A stretch of DNA of 64,000 bases from Plasmopara viticola (GCA_001695595.3 MBPM02000008.1:1488001-1552000); one strand, 5' to 3'; positions 35,821-49,157 are shown, numbered from the stretch's first letter. The notes: generated by a model from the sequence alone, not told the origin. Made by a program: numbers and translations.

Positions 35821-38800
35821 TTTTTTTTTGCAGGGATGAGAAATTTCAGTAAATAAAGTACATCTTTTTTCCACGTAAATTTATTGAGCATATTTAAGCA
35901 AGTACATGCCACATCAAACGGGACCACCACATGTAGTGGTCGGCCTTGATTGAAAATATACTACAATAGCCCCCTTATAAAAACAATCGATGCAGCCTTG
36001 CACTCAACCACGCCGGTATTTTCTTGCCCGAAAATTTCTAAAGTCGTTGCCCCTCAGAAGCCTTTGGCGGATGTAGCACGCTATAAAACTATGGGATGAG
36101 TTATCTGGCTTTTTCGCGACTTGATAACGGCATTTTGCTATCCTGGATTAATCTTCATCTTTATCTTTTGATCCAAATGAGATCCGCTTTATCATTTTCT
36201 GCGAGAGGTAAGGTTGCAGTGCGTGGTGGCGCATGATCCGTAAACAACACAAATGCTTTGGCACGTGAGGCCTAAAAAAAGCTTACCTCATCACAAACAG
36301 CTTATCTGTCATTGTATAAATCTGCATGAGATTTCTCGACTTTACCCCTCGCAATCTGCTTGCAGCTGAGCATTGCCAATGACAGGGTCACGCTTCACAG
36401 ATGACACTGAGCCGCCATTCCACCATCATGGATCTGTATAGGCCAAAAGTGGCGCTTCGAACCGACAATCTTTCGCTGTCAAGTATATCGGATGGTGAGC
36501 TACTAGTGTCGCTCTTTATTCCCACCAGGAGGTCGAAGAGTATTTGAGTCGCTTAGGTTTAAGTTGCAATGTACTGGTGTAAGTAGTTGGACTGAATAAG
36601 CAGCTTCTGCTTTAGTCGAAGTAAGCTTGTGTAAAGTATTGACCTAGCCAAACGACATGCAGGTAAACTGCCCATATGCTGACCAACGACTTGGGATCTA
36701 CACTTTCAAATTAGCATCATTTTTAATAATGTCTAGGTCGCCTGAGACCTGTCGATGTGAACCTCGCTTGTCTGTAGCATTCATTGTCACTTATTCTAGC
36801 TTTCTGAAAGATGGTTGGGATAGCACGATACACAGCCATCCAGGCCGTGTCCGTGTGCGGCTATTTCATAAAGCCGTAATCTCTGAAAAAAATTACAGAT
36901 CTTCTTTATCAGTAACATCTGCCATTCCCGGACAAAGTTCACCAGTTACCCAGAGTAATCGCTAGGAAGCAAAACCGCGCGCCAAACGTTTTGTCGAATG
37001 TTAAATAAGTTGCGTTGAGTAAGGCTTCAAATTCACTTCCGATTACAAATGCCACGTCAGCGGAGGTGTAACACTTGAGGTCCATTTGTGTGCGCTCTAA
37101 AGCCTCCGTGCTTCACCGTTCACACCAAGGTAGACATCATTGCCAATTTGCCCCAGAGCATTCCCCTAAAGAAGATTCAAGCCAATGCCATGCATTACTG
37201 TCTTTTCTTTCAAGATATCGAACGTCTTCATAAGACGTCGTGTAATGTCTTACGCTCCAGTGCACTGTACGTTCACTTGGACATGTTTTCAAGCTACACC
37301 TTTTATATTGAAAAATATGTTTGCGTAGAAATCTTGGCACCGTTCAGCTTATTACAGGCATGTGTGCAAAGTCTCGAGTCATGTATCATGTTATTCTATG
37401 CCTTTTCGGTAAAATAGTTTTTGTGAGCTCATACAACCCTCGTGCAATAGTCATTGCTAGGTGAGAAAGTACTTGAGCCAAGAACAAGATCAATACCATG
37501 CCTCAATCTTCAATCCGGTGGACCTTTCAATGATGTGAGTCTGGACACCACGCCTAGATTTTTTTTCCTAACGGATATACTAGATCATTACGATCATTTT
37601 GGTTCTCCGTGCCAAGGCGCAACGATAGCTGCTTATAGCGTTCAAAATAAATGAAATATTTCTGTATCATTCACCGTGCGCGCGGATCAAATGATGACTC
37701 ACTAAAGTCTAATGTGCAAGATTAGGCAGCCAGCGCTTATGACCTTGCTTCACTAATCGACTCAAGGCTTGGGCAGGATCAAGTCAAGTCAAAGACAATA
37801 TATGACCCCAACCTTCTATTGACGCATTGACATCCGGGGGCTACACTACGTGCAGTGGATGGTTGACACGCTTTTTAAAGCCAGCTTTGTTTCCCAAGCC
37901 ACTCTATCAGTTGTCCTACTTACCACTTGCTCAGCACTCGGTCAAATATATGCACCGAAGCGCATCTGCTCTTCAACAGAGGCTATCTTACGACTCATTG
38001 AAGCTCCGCTAGAAGCAAAACAAGTAGAATTTAAGGGCTTCGAACTGCTACGGTAATCCCATTGCTCGTACTTATGGTGCGGCTCTAGTTTGCCTTTAAT
38101 ATCAAGACTATACAGCCTTCGATGCTATCAGCTTCAAAACACCTATCAGCAATTTTTTTACATCAACCAAAATTATACACCCAGTAATTGTTGCTGAGAA
38201 CACGTTGATGGGCTTGAAGAGCCTTAGCGTATGGATAATAAAATCTAAAGTGGAGTGTCGATCAGCTATGTACGATATTCCGGAAATGATTGAAACCGTC
38301 CAAGGCATACTGATACATTTTACGGCTAAATCAATAGCCAGCGAGCTAGGCTTGCAGACACGATCGTGATTTTCAAATGAGACTATCTTTAAGGCTATGC
38401 CCTGCTAACAATTGGCTGCTCAACGCGACTAATCTTGTCCTTAGTAGGCTTCCCTGATCGTACTCATCGTTGATTTTGCCTTGTAATACACCCGACAACT
38501 ATTTCGCTGTGTGGTAGTTCCGCTTGGTGCACTCCCAAAAATGGCATACTTCGCTCGAGTTAAAACATCGACACATGCCCATATGCTCAAATTTCTAATT
38601 CTTTCTCAAATAATTCATGAAGAACGCTCTTTGAGCTCTTGCGCTAAAAGCTTTCTTCTCTGTTTTTTTGAAGCGAAGTTCAACATTAAGCGACATTTAA
38701 TGCTGTTCTATCCGGTATGGCCCGATCGAAAGACTTTAAGCGTCAAATGCTTTGTTCGGGCCTCTCCGTGACAGAAACGGCCAAATTTTTAGGAAGGAGT

Positions 38801-39065
38801 GCTCATTAATAGCAGCCAGCAGACTGTGTAAATTTGAGCAAATCCCACCGAACATCTTTGCTTTGGTGCGAGAGGTGTATTTTAAAAGGTAAAAAGACGA
38901 ATATTTTTGCCGTTACGCTTAAGGATGCATGCTTTAAATCGACCACAGAAAGCTTAAAGCCCAAATGAATACTTTTTTAGTTTTTTTCACGGCAAGTTTC
39001 AGCTTGTCATAAACATTTGGTTTAATATAATGGTTGGATTGAAACACAGATGACTTGCTGATTGC
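35821..39065. other. gene-poor stretch
   Basis: No gene supported. Frames of 60-110 codons at 36657-36965, 37088-37417 and 38511-38771 (+) have no recognisable features. Confidence 0.5.
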
Positions 39066-39304
39066 TGGTTTGTTGGTAAAAATCAATGTGAATATATTTA
39101 GGTCCTTAGTTCGCCACCCTGTGCTACATCTAAGCCTATCCGTCTAAATCATTCTAAAAGCTTCTACAAGCGACTTTATTTATCTAGACTAATTAACGAC
39201 TACCATTATGTCCGTAATCAGTATCCGTAACCATGTTAGTAACTGTAAACATTGCCGTAATAGTTGTGACGTCATTCACGCACATTCAGCGGCGTATCCC
39301 AATA
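39066..39304 (-). repeat. 3' LTR of the Copia element
   Basis: Aligns along its length with 43355-43592; it shares the ends and the segments CTGTGCTACATCTAAGCCTA and GTAATAGTTGTGACGTCAT. On the minus strand it starts TATTGGGATACG where the other LTR has TGTTAGGATACA. Confidence 0.9.
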
Positions 39305-39334
39305 CTCCCACCCACCGCTAATGTTTAGTTTTCT

Positions 39335-42300
39335 TTATTTCTTGCTTCTTGATGCCTGTCTTTTTGCTTGAGCGTGTCCGAGAGCCTTGGTAAGCATGTC
39401 CGCCAGCTGATGCTTTGTGTGGACGTACTCGATTTGGATCGTTCTGTATTCAACAATTTCTAGCGTAAAGGGATGCTCGATGTCGAGAAGCTTACTTCTG
39501 GCATGACATGTCGCATTCTGGGCCAGTACTATTGCCCCTTGGTTGTTCCCAGACTTGCGTTGCATTATTCTGGTTTTTGCCCATGTCCTTCAATATCGCG
39601 CGCATCCACAAAACTTCCTGGGTGCACAGGCTTAGCGCCATATACTCGGCTTCTGCTGAAGTCAGTGCCACCGTTCTCTGAAATTCCGACTTGAACACTA
39701 CCGGTCCATTACTAATTTTAATCACCACACCAGAAACAGATCGCCTTTCGTCGATGTTGCTTCCCAGTCTGCGTCCGCGAATGCTTCAAATATAATGTTG
39801 CTGGTCCCTCCTTCATATACAATTCCATGCAGGCGCGTTGACTTCAAGTATCGTAGCACACGAATCGCGGCTCGCCAATGCTGTATTCCAGAATTTTCAA
39901 AAAATCTTGATAGCTGCGTAACTACGTAGGCAATGTCCGGTCTCGTACATGTTGTTATGTACATGAGACAGCCAATGAGAGAGCGATATGGCTTTGATTG
40001 CAATTCAGTAGCTTCTCCTTCTGTTCCTGGCGATTGCTCTTTGGTAAGCTTGAGATTGGAGGCACGTGGGCTATCGGTCGTCTTGGCGTTCTGCTGACCA
40101 AATCGTTGCGTACGTCGTCAACGTCGTCAACGGAACGCGTTTGTCTGATCATAAGCGTTCCGGCTTTCTTGTCGTAATCAATCTCCATTCGCACGATAAA
40201 GTTTGCGTCACCATTCTCATTTGAAAGCACTCATGAGAGCATCTTTCACAAATCTCTGCACGTTTGGCTGCGATTAATATATCATCTACATAGAGGCAAA
40301 CGTAGATGTGCCCCTTCTTAGAGAGCTTTACATACGAGCACTGATCCGCGCCACAACTCTTAGAGACCATTTGAAACAAAGACGCCATAAATTGTCTTAC
40401 TTTAGAGAAGCTTGCTTTAATTCGTAAATGGCCTAATACAGCATGCGGACATGATTTCCAATAGTCTTAACTCCAGATGGTGTCTCCATACAGACTCGGT
40501 CGCTCTGCTCACTATTCAGAAACGCAGTGTCTGCATCCAGTTGTTCCATTTCGTATCCGTCTGCGACGCAAACAGCCAAGACAACCCATATGGAATTTAT
40601 GTTCGCTACTGGAGAGTACGTAAACCCCTTTGCGAGAAGCCGTGCCTTGTAGCAAATGACTCGGCCGTTCTCATCAAGCTTCCTGGCGAATCCTCATCGA
40701 CATCCAATCGGACGAGCAGGTCCGCGCGGTACAATGAACAAAGTGTCGTTCTCATCATGTGATAATAGTCCGGTCTTTATTGCTGCTCGCCATGCCATTG
40801 CTTCATCACTTGCAACTACTTCAGCGTATGTATTCGTAATGTCAGTAGCCCCGTCAATTTTTGCCGCATACGCCAACACTACTTCGGCAGGTAATCCATC
40901 TTCGTCGATTCTTGGGCGCTTCGGAGACGGAATTCCTAAACTTTCTTCCGTTTCATTATCCAGCTCCAAGCTGTCTTCCAGTAATAAAGCTGGCTCACGA
41001 GAACGCCTTGACCGCTCTGTGCCTGGACTCAATTATTCGCGGGAGGGGATATTCTGTCAGCTCTTGCTCAGTTGCTATTCGATGTTCGTGTGCTAGTGGT
41101 CGCTTCAGATTTATACCGCGCTCAAATTCTCCCTCATCCATCTCAATATCTTGCGTTGACCCCTCGATACTGTTCATGCATTCGTCTATCACCAGCCGTC
41201 GCTCAGCAGGAAAATGGGTCATCTTCATTCATTTTCTTGAAAAGATGGGTAACTGATTCTTTATCGAACACGGTGTATTGTATACACAGTTAACACCGCG
41301 CTCATCAAGCTGAACAGATCGTGTTATCTTGATTTTGATAATACCAAATCATAAACACGATAAGCCTTCGCGTTTTCAGCATATCCATGAAGCATACACT
41401 AACAGCTCTTAGGATCGATTTTCGCCCTTTTAGTGCTGTCAACATGAGCATATCCTTGGGAATCAAATATACGCAGGTGTTTCATTCGTGGTTTCTACTT
41501 AAAAGCTACTTTGTACGGCATCTTGTCCGATCGTTCGATGTTCACAGATTTATTAATCAATTAGACTGCAGTGCTTACAGCTTCTGCCCACCAAAATATT
41601 GACATGCCCTTGCAATTAAGCATACTTCTTGCCTTCTCCATGGTAGTGCGATTCACCCGTTCCGCTACCTAGCTTTGTTGGGGGCTGTAAGGTACAGTCC
41701 GCTGAAGCATGACACCATCCCGGAGCATATAGCTGTGACCTTCTTGTTCACGAATTTTGTTCCATTGTCAGAACGAATGCATCTAATTTGCTCTCATATT
41801 GCTTCTCAAAGAAGCTCTTATATTCGGAGAGATTCGCGGCGACCTCACTCTTACTTCTCAGGAGCAAGCTACCACGAAACGTGAAAAATCATCCACACAT
41901 GTTAGCACATATCTGGTTCCTCCTTTCGATACCGTTTGCATGGGTCCCATCACATCCGTATGTCATAACTCCAAAAAACGCGATGTCTTGAATTTTCAAA
42001 CGACGATACGGTCCGCTTATTATTCATAAATCCACTGCACATAGTCTTAATGTCACGACGTAAAGCTGGCATACCATGCGTGACATGCTGAGTTTTGACC
42101 ATTCCGCTCTTGCTTGAGTGCCCCATGCGCGCGTGCCACAGCTTCCACTGATTGTCAGCACCGGCATACTCCACAAAGCGGCTTCTTCAACCTTGCGATC
42201 AAAGACGAAAGCTTTACCGATCTTTTTGCCCAGAGCTAAAGCCTTATTCTTGCCCCAGATAACACAAATGCTGAAACTCCATATGCAAATCACGTTTTGC

Positions 42301-43300
42301 AAGTTTTCCAACCGATAACAGCCGTCTATCGAGTCCTGGAATGTACATAACATCTAGCATCCTGATATGCTTACCGTTCATCCCAGTCAGCTTGCCAGTT
42401 CCTTAACCAAGAACACGCAATTTTTTGCCGTCTGCAATGGTCACATTGATGCCCAAGATCGTATCATCAAAATCAAATTAGTCTTTACGATATGGTGTCA
42501 TGTCGCATCGCTATCGATCAGCCAATCACCAAACCGGTTTTCGCCAACAGCTAATTCAGCGTCTTCATCAATGCCATTGCTTCCGCCTGGGGAGTTTCGC
42601 TTCATGTGTCCAACTTGATTACACTTAAAGCACTTTCCCTTGAAGCCACTTTTACTCTTCCTTGGACCGTAATCTTTTCGTCCAGGTCCACGATCGCTTT
42701 TAGACCGCCCGCCGCTTCCGTGAACTGGAAACGCTTTCTCCGTCGTCTCCTTTGTTTGCAATCGCTCATGCTCCTTCATCAGCGTCTCCTTGTTCTCTCT
42801 TAGCGTGATGTCCTTGCGTTTCCCACAATCGACACAATCCGCTCATAATCTGTCGGGAGGGTGCTCGGCAATACCACTTGCTGTCGCGATTCGTCAACAG
42901 GCTCTCCAAGTGACTGAAGTTCGACAACAAGTTCGTCAAACGCATCCAGATGCTTGGATATAGTCGAGCCACTTTCCATCTTGAAATTATGCAGGCGGCG
43001 CGTCCTTTCGACACGATTGTGAAGCGTGGTACGATTGTAAAGCTCTCGTAGAATGCTTCAAGCGTGCATAGTCGTCGATGCAGACCAAGTCTTGGTCTGG
43101 TGCTGTAGCTCGATACCGTGGGCGATGGTCCCCAGTGCCTTGGCGTCGTTGAACAGCCAAATTTCCGTCATCTCCTTTTCCCTCTTGACGATTTGAACGT
43201 GCGCCAACAACCCCTTTCGCGCCAGCGTCTTGCGCATGTTAAACTCCCAGTGGAAGAAATTTCCACTGCCTAAGAGAACTTCGATTCGCTTGGACGTCAT
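39335..43300 (-). pseudogene. Copia gag-pol, interrupted by stops and frameshifts
   Basis: In minus-strand order: gag start with LLGSGNFFHWEFNMRKTLA (from 43300); a zinc knuckle CFKCNQVGHMKRNS (~42610-42650) with its last cysteine changed to serine; protease WLIDSDAT (~42500) where the family has DSGAT; the pre-integrase motif WKLWHARMGHSS (~42130); integrase remnants to ~41500; reverse transcriptase with YVDDILIAA (~40270); the RT-RNase H connection RSLIGCLMYITTCTRPDIAY (~39960); and RNase H with TSAEAEYMALS (~39650) and HTKHQLADMLTKALG (~39400). The reading frame changes many times, so the element cannot make an active polyprotein. Confidence 0.92.
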
Positions 43301-43354
43301 AGCTGTGAGGGTGAAGCGTGCGGGGTAGATTTCTTGGTGCGGCTGTTAACCTGT

Positions 43355-43592
43355 TGGTTTGTTGGTAAAAATCAATGTAGTAAATTTAGGTCCTTAATTC
43401 ACTACCCTGTGCTACATCTAAGCCTATCCATCTAGATCACTCTAGAAGCTTCTACAAGCAGCCTTATTTTTCTAGACCAATGAATGACTACTATTATGTC
43501 CGTAAACAATGTCCGTAACCATGATAGTAACTGTAAACATTACCGTAATAGTTGTGACGTCATCCACGCACATCCAGCGGTGTATCCTAACA
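43355..43592 (-). repeat. 5' LTR of the Copia element
   Basis: Partner of 39066-39304. On the minus strand it starts TGTTAGGATACACC and ends CAAACCA, giving the usual TG...CA termini. Confidence 0.9.
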
Positions 43593-44076
43593 CTTATGCC
43601 CGACCTCATCGAGTTGTAGTAATGTGTATTCGACGGCGCAATCGGAATCGATTCCGATTGGCTCTGTCACAATCCACTAAGCTTCTGTCAAAAAAAAATA
43701 TTTCATGCCTTACTTTCCACAGTCCACCAGAATCAATAACTCAAAATTAGCGATTAGTAATTAAATTTTTGTGACAGCAGTCAACGGCGCAATTCGACCG
43801 CTTCCTGGTATCACTTTGTGCGCGGGCACTTCAACTCAGAGCCTTAAGCCAGAAAAAAGTCGTGTTGCGCTACTTCTAAGAAGTCGTCTATGCGTAGCTG
43901 ATGTCCTTATGATCCAATTTCCCGCCACAAGAAACTCTTACCGAAATACTTTCAGCTGTGACAAGAAAAATTAGGCTTCACGCACATTCGGTTAAAACCC
44001 TAGCTTGTCTAACATATTTCATAATGCGTTTGTCAAGGTTCAACAAGAGTGATGATCGCTTAGCTAGAGATACAAC
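43593..44076. other. intergenic, upstream of the Top6B-like gene
   Basis: About 480 bp between the Copia element and the start of the Top6B-like gene. I see no gene in it. Confidence 0.5.
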
Positions 44077-45643
44077 ATGAGGACGTACAAGAAACGCCGA
44101 GATCGTGGCACGCAATTCATTCGCAACAATTTGGAGCTGCTGGGCTTTGGAAATCGTCGAGACGCGTTGGTGCAGGCTGTCAAGGAATTGTTCGAAAACG
44201 GTGGGATTTATACCTTGTCAATTTCTTTTCTGTAAATAAAACAAGTTAAGCTAAGTGATGGACATGTTTAGCACTAGATGCTACCCAGGCCTTAAATTCT
44301 GATGCTTCCTGGGACTCCGCTCCTCTCGAACTTCTGCGCATCAGCGTTAAGCTGAATGAAAATACGGACAACATTGACATTGTGTGCGCTGACACTGGCT
44401 CAGGAATTCACGCGCACCAAGTAAAAGTACTGTGCTGTAGCGCATTTGAGACCACAAAGGACAGTGGAAGGGGTAGCACAAGCGGAAAATACGGTATAGT
44501 AAAGCCTTTGTGTACCAAATGGGGTTGCGGATGCTCATACAGGGAACTTTGTGCTTAGGTGTTGGCCTGAAAGCAGCGGTGTTATACAGTCAGATGCATG
44601 CGAGCGATGCGTGTCTTAAGATCACGACGACATCAAATTCGGATGGAATTTTGTACGTGCAGCTTCGCATTGATCCTGACTCGGAGGAGACAGCTATAGT
44701 CAAGAAGGTGGTTCATTTTGTCGTGAATGAAGCTCACCAGCACTTTTCCGGTACGGAAATGCGACTATTTATCCCTTGTCCTCACGGTTCATTGGAGATC
44801 GAAAGTGCTGCAGACACACTAGCTTTGTACTTCCAAAGCTTACGATACACTGCTCCACCTTTCATTCGTGTGCAATTTAACTTTGAGGTTGGAGAGATCA
44901 GCACCAGTGTCGAGTGTCAGCACAAAGAAGAACCGCTTGATCGATTTGCAGTAGATCTAGGAGTTAGTGCGGATGATTTCCTGTATGCGACTCATCAACA
45001 AGATTTCGTGTCCATTAATTGCGTTGCTCTGATGCTTGGCAATATGGAGCCAAATATTCAAACCAACATCGAGATCTGTTTGCTTCGCTTCGCAAATCAT
45101 ACTCCGCTAATCAACGGCGAGGATTTTTTTCTATGCGGCATCACCAAGGGAGTCAGCTCCTATAAAGTATGGAAAAGGTATGGCCTTCGCTGTCAGCGAA
45201 CGAGCTCGCACCTCGTGAATCAACTTGTTGCAGCGCCTTTACGAGCACCAACTGGACCGAAGGTCGAACGCCCTGATCAGCCGGTTCGCCTCGTCTTAGC
45301 AATTGACATTTGCACTGTGAGGTCTGCTGTCAGTAATAGCATCAAGCACAGAAGCTTGCGAAAAAGCACGCTCGACGCATGTTACACAAACGGAGTGCAA
45401 AGTTGCTGTCGATCCATATTAAAGCAACTTGCGGAAGCTGGACGTTTGAGCACCCCACAGCAGCAGCAGGATTACGATCTTGTCGAGAATTTTGCACCTT
45501 TGATCGCTCAATCCCTCGCCGCCATCGTAAGGCAATCGCAAACGGACACAATGAGTTCAGGTAATTCACCTCGGCACATGAACAGGGATCACTGCAATGA
45601 GGAACTCATTCTGAAAGGGCTTCATGATATCCTGCGAAACTAG
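44077..45643 (+). CDS. TOP6B: DNA topoisomerase VI subunit B-like GHKL ATPase
   Basis: Three exons: 44077-44200, 44278-44493 and 44559-45643, with 77- and 65-nt GT-AG introns, giving 474 aa. The GHKL ATP-binding motifs are visible: N box AVKELFEN (34-41), G1 box CADTGSGI (78-85), and G2 box SGKYGVGLKAAVLYSQM (110-126), made by the second splice. The YSQ ending is characteristic of topoisomerase VI B rather than MutL or Hsp90. The transducer part contains EICLLRFANHTPLINGEDFF and KVWKRYGL, again typical of Top6B. Top6B works with a Spo11-type A subunit in decatenation/endoreduplication or, as a Top6B-like partner, in meiotic double-strand breaks. At 474 aa it is shorter than plant Top6B (~670) and nearer the archaeal size. 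Splicing at the first acceptor inserts DATQALNSD after the N box. Confidence 0.85.
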
Positions 45644-45731
45644 GCAAACGCATAGTATTATTAAATACAAACGCATATTATTATGAAATATAAGAGGTCA
45701 TAGTTGGCAAACCACTCCTTTGCAAATTACA

Positions 45732-46327
45732 ATGTCGGCCCTGCGGGAGCTGGAAATGAAGAAAAAAGGATCGAACAATGTTAGTCTAAAGGTGCGCTTG
45801 CTAGCGTTGACTTGCAGCTAGATTGAGCTCTGTAGCTCTACTTACGTGCTGATTACCACGACCATGACGTGCTACTGCAGGAGTTGTTTCTTAACCTGCC
45901 AACTCGAATTCGCCAGTCTGGACCCGTGAAAAGCGGTATCAAATTTGCTTTAAAGGTATACATTGTTTACTGGAAAAAGATGGACGTGCGTGTGATGCCT
46001 AATGCATTTCTGGTTCTCTAGAGCTACAAGTCATCGGGTCGATGGCTGTGGATTCTTTCGACGACGATGCTAGTGACGCTGGTGCCCCTCAGCATTGAGG
46101 TATGTTTTATTATTCAGAATGTACTAGCAGATGCAATCGACGTGATTTTGAAGTGCGCATTAATGAGTACTTCTTTTTAATAGATGTTGCGTGAGGAGCA
46201 GACAAACGAGGTGGTAAAGGAGTTGTTGAGCAGGGGCTTTAGTTACAATCAGATCCAGGGTATGGGCTACATGGTTTCGCAGCCCCAGAGCACGCTCGCA
46301 GCGCCTGCTGAGGGAGCCACGAAGTAA
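45732..46327 (+). CDS. TOM22: Tom22-like mitochondrial import receptor subunit
   Basis: Four exons: 45732-45791, 45836-45955, 46022-46099 and 46184-46327, all joining in phase 0, giving 133 aa. A basic-acidic cytosolic N-terminus is followed by ELFLNLPTRIRQSGPVKSG and then a single membrane segment SSGRWLWILSTTMLVTLVP, with a short C-terminal tail rich in Q and A. The position of the one hydrophobic helix and the W..ST...LV.P..IE pattern match Tom22 of the outer-membrane translocase. The family is very divergent, so a different small tail-anchored protein cannot be excluded. The first intron is only 44 nt. A CTCCTTTGCAAATT stretch just before the ATG resembles the oomycete initiator-flanking element. 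Confidence 0.6.
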
Positions 46328-46522
46328 ACTGCCAATAATTTGGCCTTTTTTGCGGTCAACATGCTTAGTGGCAACACACTTCGGTGACGAAAGCGCATTT
46401 GCTATATTTTGTGACTTTTCTACACGAGACACGACGATTGAGGGCTTTGTACGAGTGAAGAAAAGTAACTGCGTAAATGTTTCGCTTTTGATGATAAGGC
46501 CAATTGCTATTCACATACAATT

Positions 46523-46913
46523 CTAGTCACTTTTCTTTTTTTTCTGACTCTTGACCATCACCATCCCGATAAAAGTCGCAACTCCACTAAATAACAGGAC
46601 AAGCAGCACGGCTGGAATGCTAATCGCGTAGTGATACGGCAGAAAAAATTGCTGGATAAGATGATCCTCGTCAATGAATGGCTGCAGATATTGAAACAAT
46701 ATACAATTAACCACCCGCCGTCTTACCAGTATATTGATGTACGAACCGTAAGCAGCACCCAGATGCTATAGTAGACATATATTGTGACGCTTATTACAAG
46801 CAGTACGAGGCCCACGGCCTTATCCGAGGCACCCTATACGTTATCAAAAGATCGCACAAGGTTACCAGGTCAGTAAGCTTCGAATAGGCTTCAGTTGACG
46901 CGGAAAGTACCAT
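46523..46913 (-). CDS. DPM2: dolichol-phosphate mannosyltransferase regulatory subunit DPM2
   Basis: Three exons: 46913-46911 (the start codon only), 46833-46747 and 46681-46523, with introns of 77 and 65 nt (GT-AG), giving 82 aa, near the human length. The protein has two membrane helices: ASDKAVGLVLLVISVTIYVY with YYSIWVLLTPFIDEDH, then FFLPYHYAISIPAVLLVLLF, and a lysine-rich C-terminus. LPFID and YFLPRxYA are DPM2 hallmarks in other species. DPM2 stabilises the DPM synthase that makes dolichol-phosphate-mannose in the ER, for N-glycans, GPI and O-mannosylation. The short first exon is inferred: ATG|GTACTT joins CGTATAG|GGTGCC in frame to give MGASDKAVGL. It is convergent with the Tom22-like gene. 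Confidence 0.85.
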
Positions 46914-49157
46914 GAATGCTTTGCGAACACTGGATGCGCTGCAATCGCTGTGAACCGATTGTAAGGCACAATTAACAGAAATATTCTGAGTAAACTTTGG
47001 GTAAAACCGCTATTTTTGGTACTTTTTAAAAAGTAAAGTATGGAAATATAATGGTGCTTTTCGCGTGGGTATATGTCAGAAACCCATAAGAGCAACAGCT
47101 CTTCCTGGTGCCGACTGGATTCACTCAATTGTGGCATGTACAGAGGAGAAATACGTGCACATTACTTCCGCCGACTGACTGCATATAGCAGTCGTTCGTT
47201 TTAAAATCCACTTAGCTCCGATTTCTAGACGCGGCAAAAAGTGCTCTATTTGAGTGCCACAAAATTTTTATGCTCCGCCACCATTAAATTGACGTCGCAA
47301 ATCATGGAAAAAGTACTAAGTGGACATTCGTCACAAAAACTTATTGGAGTATAGCGATTAATACATGACCTAATAAGTAAGGCGTCTTCATGGCTGACAA
47401 TATGCTATTGTATTGGCTTCAATTAAAAACATATCAAACAATTGGATATTCGGCGCTAACATCAGATCTCCATGGTGCAGTCATTTTGTCACGCGACTAA
47501 ATCAGTAAAGATCTGCTTATATTAGCTGCGTGCTCAGTGGTGGAGTCGCTGATTCGATATGCTCGAATTTATAAATGCGACCCATTATGGGCTAATACCA
47601 GGGCCCCTATCTGTCGATGGTTTCTGATTAATTGGTTAAGTATCAGGGAAATGTAGCTGCGCTCCATATTTAAGATAAGCTGCGGATTAAACACAAAGTC
47701 GATTAGCCGCACTTGGTATTTAAGTATGATGTCTACAAATTAGAAGTACACCATTCAGGATTCGTAATTATAAGTTGTGTAACTCATACGTAAAGTCCTC
47801 AATGTCTTTTTGCATTAAATCAGACGCACACAAGCAAAGAGACAAAGATCGTTTATCCGAGACTGTACTGCTTTCTAATGCTCGGTTTGAGGTTAAATGG
47901 TGGTTGCTTTTAACGCCATACACTTGGTAGCACTTTTTAGTATTGGATTTGCAATAAACTAATGCAACACACGGTTTCCCGAAACCTCTCACGAGTACAG
48001 TGGGTTAATCTTCTCCGCCTTGCAGTGGCATTTGGAGAGGCTGTTGTCATGGTGCTGCCGGACTTGACGACGCCTGAAGATAGACCGATGGAGTCCAAAA
48101 GATCTTAAAGTGCAAACTCGCCAAAGTCAATCAGTTTTTGATCACTTTCTCGCGTCAGCCCCTGCAAAAGATGAAAGCATCGACGTAAGGGCTGACTGGC
48201 TGCCACTTCGGTAAACTACAATAATATGATATTGAGACTTCATCAGTGAAGGTAAATTCTTTGACTACAGAAAACGAAAGGGTTCTCGCTGCTGTACAGG
48301 CTCTTTTTTGCGTGGAAAAGAATACAGCGCGGCCTCAAAATCATTTTAAGCCGTCCTAAGAATTGTCGCGTACACGCATTTTTCGCGCTTAAGCAAGGCC
48401 AGTTGTTGATAGGCTTAAAAGACGCGTCCTCCCACTTCAGAAGTTGTCACAAAGGCAATAGACATAAACTCATAGACTCACATCTTCGACTTCGTTATGC
48501 ACGAGAATTTGACTTGGTAATGTCTCTTTCGACTCAATCCCTTTTCACTTTAAGATACCAATTATCTTGCGCTTCTCGAAAAGCACACTCTAGAATCCTT
48601 ATATGCCAGGTCTTTCGCACTTAACGAATGTATATGGAGATTGGCGCGACCGCTGCCTCCGGCCTCCAATGAACGCGGTGGTTAAAGTGATGGAGTCGGG
48701 TATGGCCGTTGACTATCTACTTTCGATATGGCAATCCGGTCACCACGCGGTTGTGTACCGCGCGCTAGCACATTTGCCAAGCGTTTCAAAATTATCAAGC
48801 TCCTCATACATGAAGAGGTCTAAGTCAGCAGCAGAGGGGCACTCCGCCGGCTAAAATGACTTCTCAGGGTGCGCAGACCTTATGGTTTGAATGTGCTCAT
48901 CGATGTCGGGTTAGCCTTCAGGCGCCAATGCCCAGCTTCTATTCCGTGCTTTTCTGGATTTATGAGCGACAAATGGCTTTCTTCGCGCGTCATGTTAGTC
49001 GTTGCTTTACCGTAAATGATGCTTCGTAAGAATGCATTGTCCCATGATCGCGTGGTGTTGCGTTCATTCAACATAAGCTTGATCTGTTAAGAGCCCAAAT
49101 TTTGCATTCTAACTAAATTTCTTTTACTTAGTACAGTTCCAATATTATATCCCGGTC
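46914..49157. other. gene-poor stretch
   Basis: No gene supported. Frames of 60-90 codons at 48403-48854 (+) and 46862-47137 (-) are not recognised. Confidence 0.5.

Larger units (their letters stand above)
39066..43592 (-). mobile_element. Ty1/Copia LTR retrotransposon, decayed
   Basis: Two LTRs of about 238 bp frame a gag-pol region read on the minus strand. The LTRs differ at roughly 29 positions (~12%), so the insertion is old. A purine-rich tract (GGTGGGTGGGAG) abuts the 3' LTR. Next to the 5' LTR, GGTTAACAGCC could be a primer-binding site for an initiator-Met-type tRNA. I found no matching target-site duplication. Confidence 0.92.
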
